A stretch of DNA of 64,000 bases, taken from positions 124,001-188,000 of the forward strand of contig CAZXJJ010000002.1 in the NCBI GenBank assembly GCA_964640995.1, written 5' to 3'. A program made the position numbers and the translations under genes. This document shows positions 17,873 through 26,823 of the stretch, piece after piece (the stretch's first letter is position 1; every line of letters begins with the position of its first letter). A model generated the notes under the pieces. That model did no database searches. It worked only from the letters and a program-made list of their open reading frames with translations, and was not told the DNA's origin. Origin of the DNA: JAAYUH01 sp964640995. GTDB taxonomy: Bacteria > Caldisericota > Caldisericia > B22-G15.

Positions 17873-18784
17873 ATGAAAGGAGTAATTTATATTGGCGGTC
17901 CCACAGGAGTTGGAAAAAGTGAAGTTGGAGTTCGCCTTGCAAAGAAAATAAATGGAGAAATAATCTCTTGTGATGCTTTTCAAGTATATAAATATATGAA
18001 TATTGGTACAAATAAAATTAAAAAAGAAGAGACGGAGGGAATACAACATCATCTAATTGATATAGTTAATCCAAATGAAGAATTTTCAAGTGGATTTTAT
18101 AAGGAAATCGCTCTTAAAAAAATTGATGAAATATTAGATAAAGGAAAATTGCCAATAATTGTAGGAGGTACAGGTCTTTATTTAAGAACTCTTTTATATT
18201 TTGAACCTCCAAGTAAAGATGAGAGAATTAGAAATTTTCTATTAGAAAGAGAAAGAAAAGAGGGTTTAGAATCACTTTATAATGAATTGAAAAATGTTGA
18301 CCCTCTCTATGCAAACAAAATTTCCAAAAATGATAAAAAAAGAATAGCAAGAGCCCTTGAAGTTTATTATATTTACCAAAAACCTTTTTCAACTTTTCAA
18401 AGTATGATAGAGAGATTTGATTCTTTGAAATTTGCTTTAATTATGGATAGAAAACTTCTTTATGAAAAAATTGAAAGAAGAGTTGAAAATATGTTTGAGA
18501 GAGGTTTTGTTGATGAAGTTAAATTTATAAATGAGAGATTTGGTTTTTCAAAAACATCAATTAAAGCTATTGGATATGAAGAAATTTTAAAATACTTGAA
18601 AGGAGAAATTGATCTTGAATCATGTAAAAAGAGAATAGTTAAAAAAACAAAAGAATATGCAAGAAAGCAGATTATATGGTTAAGAAAAGAAAAAGGTATA
18701 ATTTTTATAAATTTTGATAATAAAGATAGTGATATAGTTGTAAATGAAATTTTAGAAATTGTGAGGAATAGATGGAAAATTTAA
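17873..18784 (+). CDS. miaA: tRNA dimethylallyltransferase
   Basis: 303 residues, normal length. It adds the dimethylallyl group to A37 of tRNAs that read UNN codons. Evidence: P-loop GGPTGVGKSEVGVRLA, the substrate motif SCDAFQVYKYMNIGTNK, PIIVGGTGLYLRTLL and a C-terminal SIKAIGYEEILKYL block. There is no Shine-Dalgarno site ahead of the ATG and a -10 element lies immediately upstream, so it is probably leaderless. The next gene starts inside its 3' end (13-base overlap). Confidence 0.97.
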   Translation: MKGVIYIGGPTGVGKSEVGVRLAKKINGEIISCDAFQVYKYMNIGTNKIKKEETEGIQHHLIDIVNPNEEFSSGFYKEIALKKIDEILDKGKLPIIVGGTGLYLRTLLYFEPPSKDERIRNFLLERERKEGLESLYNELKNVDPLYANKISKNDKKRIARALEVYYIYQKPFSTFQSMIERFDSLKFALIMDRKLLYEKIERRVENMFERGFVDEVKFINERFGFSKTSIKAIGYEEILKYLKGEIDLESCKKRIVKKTKEYARKQIIWLRKEKGIIFINFDNKDSDIVVNEILEIVRNRWKI

Positions 18785-19980
18785 TAATAGAAGTTGAGAA
18801 TGAAATTCAAGAAAAATTAAAAGAGTATGAAAAGATAAAAGAAAAAAATTTTATTAAAGTAATTGAAGCATTCAGAGAAGCGAGAGTAAGAGAAAGTGAT
18901 TTTTGTGATTCTACTGGTTATGGATTTGGAGACACTGGAAGAGCAAAACTTGAATTTGTATTTTCAAAAATTTTTGATGCAGAGGATTCACTTGTTAGAT
19001 CCCAAATATCATCAGGATCTCACGCAATATCAATTGTTCTTTTTTCACTTTTAAAACCAGGTGATGAACTTTTATCTATAAATGGAGAACCATATGATAC
19101 CATACAGAGAATCATAGGTATAAAAAAATCTCCTTTATCACTAAAAGATATGAACATTGAATATAAAGAAATAGATATGATAAACAAACCTCAAGATTTA
19201 AAAAAAGCCATTTCAAAAAAAACAAAAATGGTTTTTATTCAAAAATCAATGGGTTATAGTGGTAATAGAAAAACCCTCACAAATGAAGAAATTGGGGATT
19301 TTGTAAAAAAGATAAAAGGAATAAAAGAAGATACAATTATTTTTGTTGATAACTGTTATGGAGAATTTGTTGAAGAAAAGGAGCCAACATCTTTTGGGGT
19401 TGATATAATTGCCGGCTCAATGACAAAAAATCCTGGTGGAGGAATAACTCCCTTTGGAGGTTATATTGCTGGAAGAAAAGAATTAATTGAAAAATGTGCA
19501 TCTCTTCTAACTTCTCCTGGAATTGGAAAATATGGAGGTGCACAAATTGGTTTTAAGAAATTAGCTTTTATGGGTTTATATTTTGCACCTCATATTGTTT
19601 GTGAAGCGCTTAAAGGAATAACTTTTGTTTCAAATTTACTTAAAAAATTAAATTTTGAAGTTTTTCCAGAATGGAATGAAAAAAGAGGAGACACACTTCT
19701 TGGAATAAAATTTAAAGATAGAGATAGTTTAATAAAATTCGCTCAACTTGTTCAAAAATTTTCTCCAATTGACTCGGATGTTTATTTAGAACCAATCAAA
19801 GAAAATTTTTTTAACCATGAAGTTATTATGGCAGCAGGAACATTTACACAAGGTTCATCAATTGAATTTTCTTTTGATGCACCAATAAAAGAACCATTTA
19901 TAGGTTATCTACAAGGTGGACTTTTTTATGAACAAGTAAAATATAGTATAATTAAGATAATAGAAATTTATTTAAAATAA
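18772..19980 (+). CDS. Methionine gamma-lyase-like PLP protein (aluminum resistance family)
   Basis: 402 residues and full length for the COG4100 family, annotated as cystathionine beta-lyase-like or aluminium resistance proteins. Visible blocks are FCDSTGYGFGDTGRAKLE, SQISSGSHAISIVLFSLL, VDNCYGEFVEEKEP and the probable PLP-lysine motif GSMTKNPGGGITPFGG. The exact substrate is unknown. Position directly after miaA, with overlap, is a common linkage. The protein is cytosolic. Confidence 0.88.
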   Translation: MENLIIEVENEIQEKLKEYEKIKEKNFIKVIEAFREARVRESDFCDSTGYGFGDTGRAKLEFVFSKIFDAEDSLVRSQISSGSHAISIVLFSLLKPGDELLSINGEPYDTIQRIIGIKKSPLSLKDMNIEYKEIDMINKPQDLKKAISKKTKMVFIQKSMGYSGNRKTLTNEEIGDFVKKIKGIKEDTIIFVDNCYGEFVEEKEPTSFGVDIIAGSMTKNPGGGITPFGGYIAGRKELIEKCASLLTSPGIGKYGGAQIGFKKLAFMGLYFAPHIVCEALKGITFVSNLLKKLNFEVFPEWNEKRGDTLLGIKFKDRDSLIKFAQLVQKFSPIDSDVYLEPIKENFFNHEVIMAAGTFTQGSSIEFSFDAPIKEPFIGYLQGGLFYEQVKYSIIKIIEIYLK

Positions 19981-19991
19981 AGGAATTTGTC

Positions 19992-21527
19992 ATGCAGATT
20001 CTCTTAATTAGTATCATTTGTATATTAACTATTTTTATAGTTTATATTTTTTTGAAATATGATATTTCAAAAAAAATTGAATTTTATAAGAATAAAATTA
20101 AAAATATATATGAACTCTCAGAATTAACAATCAATGAAAACAATTTAGACAAACTTTTGATAAAAATTTCAAACTATATATATAAGATTCTTGGTTTTAA
20201 AAATGTTTTTATTTATCTTCTTGATGAAGAAACAAATGAACTTATTTTAAAAGGAACCTACAATTCAAGAGTTTATGAAATTAATAATAAAAAAATAAAA
20301 CTTGGTGAAGGAATTTTATCTAGGGTGTTTGTAACTAAAAATTGGTTATATGTTGATGATGTTTCAAAAGAAAAAGATTATTTAAAAGTAATAGAGGGCA
20401 TGAAATCTGAATTTGTTTATCCACTTAAAGTAAAGGAGAAAATAATAGGAGTTATTGGTGTCGAAAGTGAAAGAAGTTTAGATGAAACTGAAGTTGATTA
20501 TTTAATAGTAATTGGCAACATATTAAACATTACGATTGAAAGAATATATTCAATGAATGAAATTAAAGAGAAATTAAAATCAATCGAAACAATTAATCAA
20601 ATATCAAATTATTTTCTCTCATCATTAAATACAAGGGATGTTTTAAATAAAATTGTTTATGTACTTGTTAATAATTTTGTTTATGAAAAAACTGGAATTG
20701 TTATGAAAGTAGACAATAAACTAAAAGAAGTTGCAAATTATGGATTTTTTAATAAAAATTTTGAAATTGATATTGATTCTCCAAAGGGTATTGTAACAAA
20801 AGCGTTTAGAGAAAAAAGAACAATTTTACTGAATGATGTTTCAAAAGATCCAGATTTTATTGAAGATTTAGGAACAAAATCAGAACTTGCAGTTCCAATT
20901 TTTTATGAAAATGAACCAATTGGAGTTATAAATATTGAATCAAAAACTTTAAATAGATTTTCTGATGACGATGTTCTTCTTATTGAAACACTATCAAATA
21001 CAATTGGAGTTGCTTTAATGAATGCAAAACTATATGAAGAGACCAAAAAATTAAGTTTAATAGATGAATTAACTGGATTAGGTAATTTTAGATTTTTAAA
21101 AGAAACAGTTGATAAAGAGTTTGATAGGGCAAAAAGGTATAATTTACCTTTATCAATTATATTTTTTGATCTTGATAATTTTAAAAAAATAAATGATACA
21201 AGAGGTCATCAGGTTGGCAGTTTAATTCTTGTTAAAGTAGCAAGAATTGTTCAAAGAACAATTAGAAGATCAGATTATGCATTTAGATATGGTGGAGATG
21301 AATTTGTTATTGTTCTTCCAATGACTGATAAAGAAGGTGCTAAAAGAATTGCAGAAAAAGTGAAGGAAGAGATAAATGCTAGTGAAACAGAAGGAGTAAA
21401 AATAACTGCAAGTTTAGGTATTTCTACTTATTCAGATGATGCAACAAATTCTTTTGAACTTTTAGAAAAAGCAGATAAATATGCATATCTCTCTAAATCC
21501 TTAGGTGGAGATAGGGTTTATTATTGA
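19992..21527 (+). CDS. Membrane-anchored GAF-GAF-GGDEF diguanylate cyclase
   Basis: 511 residues. One membrane helix (residues about 3-22) is followed by two GAF domains (about 40-180 and 195-345) and a GGDEF domain (about 350-511). The active site is intact (FRYGGDEFVIVL), with metal-binding FFDLDNFKKIND and an inhibitory I-site RRSD five residues before GGDEF. It should make cyclic di-GMP in response to a small ligand or redox cue bound by a GAF domain, with product feedback. It is not overlapped with neighbours; a weak AAAGGA site precedes the ATG. The 3' end overlaps the convergent cyclodeaminase gene by 7 bases. Confidence 0.93.
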   Translation: MQILLISIICILTIFIVYIFLKYDISKKIEFYKNKIKNIYELSELTINENNLDKLLIKISNYIYKILGFKNVFIYLLDEETNELILKGTYNSRVYEINNKKIKLGEGILSRVFVTKNWLYVDDVSKEKDYLKVIEGMKSEFVYPLKVKEKIIGVIGVESERSLDETEVDYLIVIGNILNITIERIYSMNEIKEKLKSIETINQISNYFLSSLNTRDVLNKIVYVLVNNFVYEKTGIVMKVDNKLKEVANYGFFNKNFEIDIDSPKGIVTKAFREKRTILLNDVSKDPDFIEDLGTKSELAVPIFYENEPIGVINIESKTLNRFSDDDVLLIETLSNTIGVALMNAKLYEETKKLSLIDELTGLGNFRFLKETVDKEFDRAKRYNLPLSIIFFDLDNFKKINDTRGHQVGSLILVKVARIVQRTIRRSDYAFRYGGDEFVIVLPMTDKEGAKRIAEKVKEEINASETEGVKITASLGISTYSDDATNSFELLEKADKYAYLSKSLGGDRVYY

Positions 21528-22117
21528 TTCAGAATATTTAAAACCTCATTGAAACTTTTTTCGCAAAATTCTATAATTTCATCTAAAATTTTTTTACATT
21601 CATTATTGATTTCATCTACAAAAATTTCATCTTTAATTGATTTTAAATTTATTTTTACATTTAAATAAGAAGAAAGAATTCCACTTCTTAAAGATAGAAT
21701 CGCAACACCAACATCAGATATTGCATTTCTATTTCCATCTTTTAATAAAATTTCAATATATGGAACTAAATTCTTAGCAAGTTTTATACTTTTAAATGGT
21801 ATTTCAGTTGCCTTTTTAAGTGCTTCTTGAATTTTTTCCTTTCTTATTTTTTTCTCTTCTTCTGTTTCTTTTGGTAATTTATAAGCATTCATAACAAAAT
21901 TAAATGATTCTTCATCTTCAATCGATAAATTAAAAAATTCATCTCTTAACTTATTTAATATGTCGATATTATTTTCAAGTCCTTTTGATAAACCACATAC
22001 CATTGATAGTAAACTTGCTGAAAATGATAGCATAACATCTCCAACACTACCACCACCAGGAGTTGGAGACGAAGACGAAAGGAATTCAAGATATTCTTTT
22101 AAAGTTCTATTGATCAT
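21521..22117 (-). CDS. Cyclodeaminase / FchA-like methenyl-THF cyclohydrolase family protein
   Basis: 198 residues, a stand-alone all-helical domain of the formiminotransferase-cyclodeaminase C-terminal family. The N-terminus has the substrate loop SSSPTPGGGSVGDVMLSFSA, and DVGVAILSLRSG lies near residue 145. Family members release ammonia from formimino-THF or, in clostridial FchA, act as methenyl-THF cyclohydrolase. No formiminotransferase gene is nearby. With FolD here lacking cyclohydrolase residues, the FchA role is attractive (inference). ATG 22117 sits 6-7 bases after AAAGGAGG; an in-frame GTG at 22123 lies too close to that site. Confidence 0.85.
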   Translation of the reverse strand: MINRTLKEYLEFLSSSSPTPGGGSVGDVMLSFSASLLSMVCGLSKGLENNIDILNKLRDEFFNLSIEDEESFNFVMNAYKLPKETEEEKKIRKEKIQEALKKATEIPFKSIKLAKNLVPYIEILLKDGNRNAISDVGVAILSLRSGILSSYLNVKINLKSIKDEIFVDEINNECKKILDEIIEFCEKSFNEVLNILNQ

Positions 22118-22186
22118 AATCACCTCCTTTAAAAATTATATCTTATACTATGATAAAATATTTTTAGATAATTTTAGGAGGTGTTT

Positions 22187-22384
22187 ATGCCTGGACCTAT
22201 TATTGACCACGAGAAGTGTAACGGTGATGAAGAGTGCTACAATGTCTGCCCAGCAGATCCAAATGTATTTGAAATGAGAGGAGAAGGTTCTGATAGAAAA
22301 TCATATGTAGTTCATCCTGAAGCATGCATTGAATGTGGGCTCTGTGTTGATGCTTGTCCAACTGGAGCAATAACATTGGAGTAA
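22187..22384 (+). CDS. Two-cluster ferredoxin
   Basis: 65 residues, cytosolic electron carrier. The second half has a classical [4Fe-4S] motif, CIECGLCVDACPTGAI. The first half reads KCNGDEECYNVCP, that is Cys-x5-Cys-x3-Cys-Pro, so the usual second Cys of Cys-x2-Cys-x2-Cys is missing. This could mean a [3Fe-4S] or incomplete cluster; related ferredoxins with this spacing exist. ATG 22187 follows TAGGAGGTG; GTG at 22181 is part of the ribosome site. A TAAAAT -10 element (in TATGATAAAAT) lies about 30 bases upstream. Confidence 0.9.
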   Translation: MPGPIIDHEKCNGDEECYNVCPADPNVFEMRGEGSDRKSYVVHPEACIECGLCVDACPTGAITLE

Positions 22385-22422
22385 TTTTTTATTTCTTAGA
22401 GGGGAGAGATCCCCTCAAAAAT

Positions 22423-22515
22423 GGATGGGTGGCCGAGTGGTTGAAGGCACCGCACTTGAAATGCGGTAGGTGGGTAAACCCTGCCTCGCGGGTTCGAATC
22501 CCGCCCCATCCGCCA
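22423..22515 (+). tRNA. tRNA-Ser (anticodon TGA)
   Basis: Acceptor stem GGATGGG pairs with CCCATCC, discriminator G, and CCA is encoded. The anticodon loop CTTGAAA gives TGA. A long variable arm (about 17 bases) and the GGGTTCGAATCCC T-arm are characteristic of serine tRNAs. The next protein gene starts 11 bases after the CCA. Confidence 0.97.
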
Positions 22516-22526
22516 CTTATTTTTTA

Positions 22527-23510
22527 ATGCCTGCAAATTTACCACCACAATTTTATGATTTAGAAAAAGAATATAGAGAAAAGAAAACAATTCAAGAAAA
22601 AATTGAAGTTCTTAAAAAAATGTATGCCATTATGCCAAAACATAAGGGGACTGATAAATTACAAGCAGAAATAAAAGCAAAAATATCTAAATTAAAAGAG
22701 GAGTTGGAGTATCAGAGAAAAAATAAGGGAAAAAGAAGTTCATTTTATATTGAAAAAGAAGGAGCAGGTCAGGTTACACTCGTTGGTCCTCCAAATTCTG
22801 GAAAATCGACTCTTTTTTATTTATTATCATCTGTTCAATCTGAAATTGGAGATTATCCATTTACAACAAAGGCACCAATAGTTGGAATGGTTCCATTTGA
22901 AGATATAAAAATTCAATTTATTGACCTTCCTCCAATAAGTGAAGATAGTGATTATACACTTTTTGATATCATAAGAAACTCTGATCTAATTTTAATTGTT
23001 TTATCCTTTGATATGAATTTAAATGAAGAATTTGAAAAAATCATAAAAATTCTTGATGATAAGGGGATAAAACTTCTTGGTGAAGGAACAAGTGAGGATT
23101 ATCTTTTTGGTCCATTAAATAAAAGAGGGCTTGTTTTTATTAACAAATCAGATTTGTTAAGTCAAGAAGAAATTGATAAATTATTACAAAATTTTAAAAC
23201 TAATCTTCCCATAATTTTCGGATCATCTGAATTAATATTAAATATTGAAGAATTGATTAAAAAAGTTTTTGAAGGATTAAATATAATAAGAGTTTATACA
23301 AAAGAACCAGGAAAACCTCCAGATATGACTGACCCACTTATTTTAAAAAAAGGAGCAACGGTTTTGGATGCAGCTTACAAATTACACAAAGAAATCGCAA
23401 AAAATTTAAAATATGCTCGACTTTGGGGTTCAAGTAGATTTGAGGGTCAACAGGTCAATAGAGATTATGTTTTACAAGATAAAGATATTGTTGAATTTCA
23501 TACAAAGTGA
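22527..23510 (+). CDS. TGS-domain GTPase of the DRG/Obg type
   Basis: 327 residues. A helical N-terminal part (to about residue 70) precedes a G domain with G1 VGPPNSGKSTLF, a DYPFTTKAP switch block, G3 IDLPP in place of DxPG, and NKSD as G4. A C-terminal TGS domain (about 260-327) ends with DYVLQDKDIVEFHTK. DRG-like GTPases are linked to ribosomes and tRNA. The ATG is 11 bases downstream of the tRNA-Ser CCA with no Shine-Dalgarno site; the longer frame reads back into the tRNA and is rejected. It overlaps the next gene by 4 bases (GTGA). Confidence 0.9.
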   Translation: MPANLPPQFYDLEKEYREKKTIQEKIEVLKKMYAIMPKHKGTDKLQAEIKAKISKLKEELEYQRKNKGKRSSFYIEKEGAGQVTLVGPPNSGKSTLFYLLSSVQSEIGDYPFTTKAPIVGMVPFEDIKIQFIDLPPISEDSDYTLFDIIRNSDLILIVLSFDMNLNEEFEKIIKILDDKGIKLLGEGTSEDYLFGPLNKRGLVFINKSDLLSQEEIDKLLQNFKTNLPIIFGSSELILNIEELIKKVFEGLNIIRVYTKEPGKPPDMTDPLILKKGATVLDAAYKLHKEIAKNLKYARLWGSSRFEGQQVNRDYVLQDKDIVEFHTK

Positions 23511-24361
23511 AAAAATTTAAGTTCATCTTTTTTCTAATTTTATTTTTTTTCATAATCTATTTTCTTTTTACTATTGATGTTTTAAATTTTATAAAAATAT
23601 ATTATATTCAATTGATATCAATTTTGATTGCTTATTTTATTTTAAATATATTTACTATAAGGGGAAGGTATTTTATACTCATTTTGACTTTAATTTTCTT
23701 TATTTTTTATTTTTATATTTATCCTAATTACATAGAAAAAAGAGTTTTATATTCCGAAACTTTTAAAGAAAAAAGCAAAATAGAATTATTAAATGTTAAT
23801 TTAAATGTTGAAAATGGGGTTTTAAAACTTGTCGGTGATAAGATAGATGAAGATTTTATTTTTGATTATTCTTCATTTAAAAAGATCTATCTATTCAAAA
23901 AAATATCAAAAGATAATGCAATATATTCTCTTATACAAAATAAGATTTTGAAAAAAGATATTAATAATTCAAAAGAGTATAATTTAATTTTTAATGAGAC
24001 CAAAAAATTAAATTTTTCTGTTCAAGGAAAATCTTTATATTATGATTTTGACTTTTCAAATATTTTATTAAACGAATTTTTACTCAATTCTAATTCATCA
24101 TTTATTAACATTAGGTTGCCACAAAATTCTAACAATTTATTAATTAAATTAAATTTAAAACCATCTTTTATAAAAATTGGTTTAAGGAAGAATTTCTATA
24201 TAGAAGTTATATTAAATGAAAAAAATTCAATGTGTAACCTTAAAGATTTAGGATTTAAATTAAAAAATAATAAAGAATACTATTTTGATGGGGGAGAAAA
24301 TAAAATTTATATTGAAATTAACACATACTCTTCCTATTTAGATTTTTATTTTCTGGATTAA
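23507..24361 (+). CDS. Membrane-anchored protein of unknown function
   Basis: 284 residues that I do not recognise. The first 85 residues hold three hydrophobic spans (about 5-22, 30-50 and 53-72), then a soluble Lys/Asn-rich domain of about 200 residues with alternating hydrophobics that suggest beta-strands, probably outside the membrane. No catalytic motif or Cys pair is visible. GTG start overlaps the GTPase stop, so it is translationally coupled to it. Confidence 0.7.
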   Translation: MKKFKFIFFLILFFFIIYFLFTIDVLNFIKIYYIQLISILIAYFILNIFTIRGRYFILILTLIFFIFYFYIYPNYIEKRVLYSETFKEKSKIELLNVNLNVENGVLKLVGDKIDEDFIFDYSSFKKIYLFKKISKDNAIYSLIQNKILKKDINNSKEYNLIFNETKKLNFSVQGKSLYYDFDFSNILLNEFLLNSNSSFINIRLPQNSNNLLIKLNLKPSFIKIGLRKNFYIEVILNEKNSMCNLKDLGFKLKNNKEYYFDGGENKIYIEINTYSSYLDFYFLD

Positions 24362-24394
24362 AATAAGAATATATTTTATTATCTGGAGGTCTTT

Positions 24395-25561
24395 ATGCTT
24401 AATATAATTTTAACAGGATTAACCTCTTTTTTAACAGATATAAGTACTGAAATGTTCTATCCTCTAATTTCACTTTACATTGTTGCACTTGGTGGAGGAC
24501 CAGAAATTATAGGTGTAATTGAAGGAATTGCCGAAAGTTTAGCAAGTTTACTTAAAGTTTTTTCAGGGAATTTATCAGACATTATTAAAAAAAGGAAGCC
24601 ACTAGCAATATTTGGTTATTCATTTTCAGTTATTGGAAAAATTTTTATGTATTTTGCTCAAAGTTGGGGTGGAGTTTTTATTGGAAGAGTAATTGATAGA
24701 ATAGGAAAAGGAATTAGAACTGCTCCAAGAGATGCTCTAATTGCAGAATCTGTTAATGAAAAAAGAGGAAGAGCATTTGGATTACACAGAACAATGGATA
24801 CTCTTGGGGCCTTTTTTGGTGTTTTAATATCTATTCTTTTAATTAAAAGATTTGAACTTTTATCAATAGAAAAAGGTTTAAGTGTATCAAATTTTTTACC
24901 TATTTTTAGATACATTATTTTATTTAGCATAATTCCTGGAATTTTAGGTGTATCAATTCTATTTTTTGTTAAAGAAACAGCATCAGGAATACCTCTTGGA
25001 AAAAAAATAATATTAAATCTAAAAATAATACCCAAGAAATTAAAGGGCTTTCTTCTTGTAACTCTAATTTTTACATTTGGTAATTCATCAAATCAATTTC
25101 TTTTATTAAAAGCAAAAAATATAGGATTTTCTATTATCTCAATTCTTACTCTTTATCTTGTTTATAATATAACTTATGCACTCTTTTCTTATCCATTAGG
25201 AAGACTATCAGATAAAATAGGAAGAAAATGGATAATTTTGACAGGTTATTTGATATATGGATTAGTTTATCTTTCTTATGCTTTTGCTAAAAGTGTAATA
25301 TTGATTTATATTTTATTTGCAATTTATGGATTATATTCTGCTTTTACAGAAGGGGTTGAAAAAGCACTAGTTTCAGATATTTCACCAGCTGAATTAAAAG
25401 GAAGTTTGATTGGACTTCATGCAACACTTGTTGGTATAGGACTTTTTCCTGCATCTTTAATTGGTGGTCTTTTGTGGCAATATATTTCACCACAGGCAAC
25501 CTTTATATTTGGTGGAATTATGGGAATAATTGCTTCAATTGGGATGATGTTGGCTGTATAA
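24395..25561 (+). CDS. MFS transporter
   Basis: 388 residues and about 12 membrane spans. Major facilitator marks: TDISTEMFYPLISLYIVALG near the start, the loop 2-3 motif GNLSDIIKKRKPLAIFGY, GRVIDRIGKGIRTAPRDAL, and the second-half copy GRLSDKIGRKWIILTGY. The RTAPRDALIA motif is common in a group of uncharacterised MFS exporters. Substrate unknown. CTGGAGG lies 5 bases before the ATG; thrC follows 7 bases after its stop. Confidence 0.92.
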   Translation: MLNIILTGLTSFLTDISTEMFYPLISLYIVALGGGPEIIGVIEGIAESLASLLKVFSGNLSDIIKKRKPLAIFGYSFSVIGKIFMYFAQSWGGVFIGRVIDRIGKGIRTAPRDALIAESVNEKRGRAFGLHRTMDTLGAFFGVLISILLIKRFELLSIEKGLSVSNFLPIFRYIILFSIIPGILGVSILFFVKETASGIPLGKKIILNLKIIPKKLKGFLLVTLIFTFGNSSNQFLLLKAKNIGFSIISILTLYLVYNITYALFSYPLGRLSDKIGRKWIILTGYLIYGLVYLSYAFAKSVILIYILFAIYGLYSAFTEGVEKALVSDISPAELKGSLIGLHATLVGIGLFPASLIGGLLWQYISPQATFIFGGIMGIIASIGMMLAV

Positions 25562-25568
25562 TTTAATC

Positions 25569-26792
25569 ATGAAAAAGATAAAATATTTAAAATGTATTCA
25601 TTGTGGAAGTGAATATGAAGCAACAGAGGTCAATTATACATGTCCAAAATGTGGTATAGATGGAATTCTCTTTGTTGAACTTGATTATGAAAAAATAAAT
25701 TTTAATAAAGAAATTTTAAAATATAGACCAAATAATATTTTAAGATACCATGAACTTTTTCCTATAAAAGATGTTGATAATTCTCCACCATTAAATGTTG
25801 GTATGACACCTCTTTATAAATCAAAAAGATTAAATGATTTTCTTGGATTAAAAAATTTATATATAAAAGATGATGGTAGAAATCCTACTGCATCATTTAA
25901 AGATAGAGCATCATTTATTGTTGTTAAAAAAGCAATGGAACTTGGCTTTAATTCAATTACAACTGCATCAACTGGCAATGCAGCATCTTCTCTTGCAGGA
26001 ATTTCAGCAAGTGTTGGTATAAAAACATATATATTTGTGCCCGAGACTGCACCAAGAGCAAAAATTGCACAACTCCTCTCTTTTGGTGCAAATGTTTTTG
26101 CTGTACAGGGAAGTTATGATGATTGTTTTGACCTTTGCATACAAGCAAGTGATGAGTTTGGTTGGTATAATAGAAACACTGCTTATAACCCATATACAAT
26201 TGAAGGCAAAAAGAGTGTTTCATTTGAAATTTGGGAGCAGATGAATTTTGAAGTTCCAGATAAAATTTTTGTATCAGTTGGAGATGGAGTCATTTATAGC
26301 GGAGTTTATAAAGGGTTCTATGATTTATATAACTTAAAATTAATTGATAAAATGCCTCAAGTTATTGGTGTACAAGCAGAGGGCTCTTCTCCAATTGTAA
26401 AGGCCTATATTGAAAATAAAGAAAAAGTGGAACCAATCGAAAATCCTAAAACAGTTGCAGATTCAATATGTGTAGGTCATCCAAGAAATGGAAATATGGC
26501 TCTAAAATTTGCAAGAAAATATAATGGAAGTTTTGTTTCTGTTAAAGATGGAGAAATTTTAAATGCAATTCCTCTTCTTGGAAAACTCACTGGTGTATTT
26601 GGTGAGCCTGCAGGAGTAACTCCTTTTGCAGGTTTAATAAAAATGAAAAATGAAAACAAAATAGATGAAAATGAAAAAATTGTTGTAATAATTTCAGGAA
26701 ATGGATTAAAAGATATTGAATCAGCAATAAAAAGCACAGGAGAACCAAATTATATAAAGCTTGATATAAATGAAATAAGAAAATATATTTGA
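25569..26792 (+). CDS. thrC: Threonine synthase
   Basis: 407 residues. It is a PLP enzyme converting O-phosphohomoserine to threonine. An N-terminal zinc-ribbon-like segment (CIHCGSEYE, then CPKC) is usual for the archaeal/bacterial class with this layout. The PLP lysine is in NPTASFKDRAS, the phosphate loop in TASTGNAASSLAG, and the C-terminal IISGNGLKD completes the fold. No hom or thrB gene is adjacent. The 7-base gap after the MFS gene suggests co-transcription. Confidence 0.95.
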   Translation: MKKIKYLKCIHCGSEYEATEVNYTCPKCGIDGILFVELDYEKINFNKEILKYRPNNILRYHELFPIKDVDNSPPLNVGMTPLYKSKRLNDFLGLKNLYIKDDGRNPTASFKDRASFIVVKKAMELGFNSITTASTGNAASSLAGISASVGIKTYIFVPETAPRAKIAQLLSFGANVFAVQGSYDDCFDLCIQASDEFGWYNRNTAYNPYTIEGKKSVSFEIWEQMNFEVPDKIFVSVGDGVIYSGVYKGFYDLYNLKLIDKMPQVIGVQAEGSSPIVKAYIENKEKVEPIENPKTVADSICVGHPRNGNMALKFARKYNGSFVSVKDGEILNAIPLLGKLTGVFGEPAGVTPFAGLIKMKNENKIDENEKIVVIISGNGLKDIESAIKSTGEPNYIKLDINEIRKYI

Positions 26793-26823
26793 TAAAATAA
26801 ATTTATTAAAGGAGGTGAAAAAG

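Noticed and set aside
16235..18052. Longer uvrC reading from 18052
   Set aside because: The extra 70 residues run antisense through the start of miaA, are not UvrC-like, and lie upstream of the likely promoter.
22399..22416. Hairpin GAGGGG/CCCCTC after the ferredoxin gene as a terminator
   Set aside because: It is followed by A residues on the plus strand and by no T run on the minus strand; it may be a processing structure ahead of tRNA-Ser.
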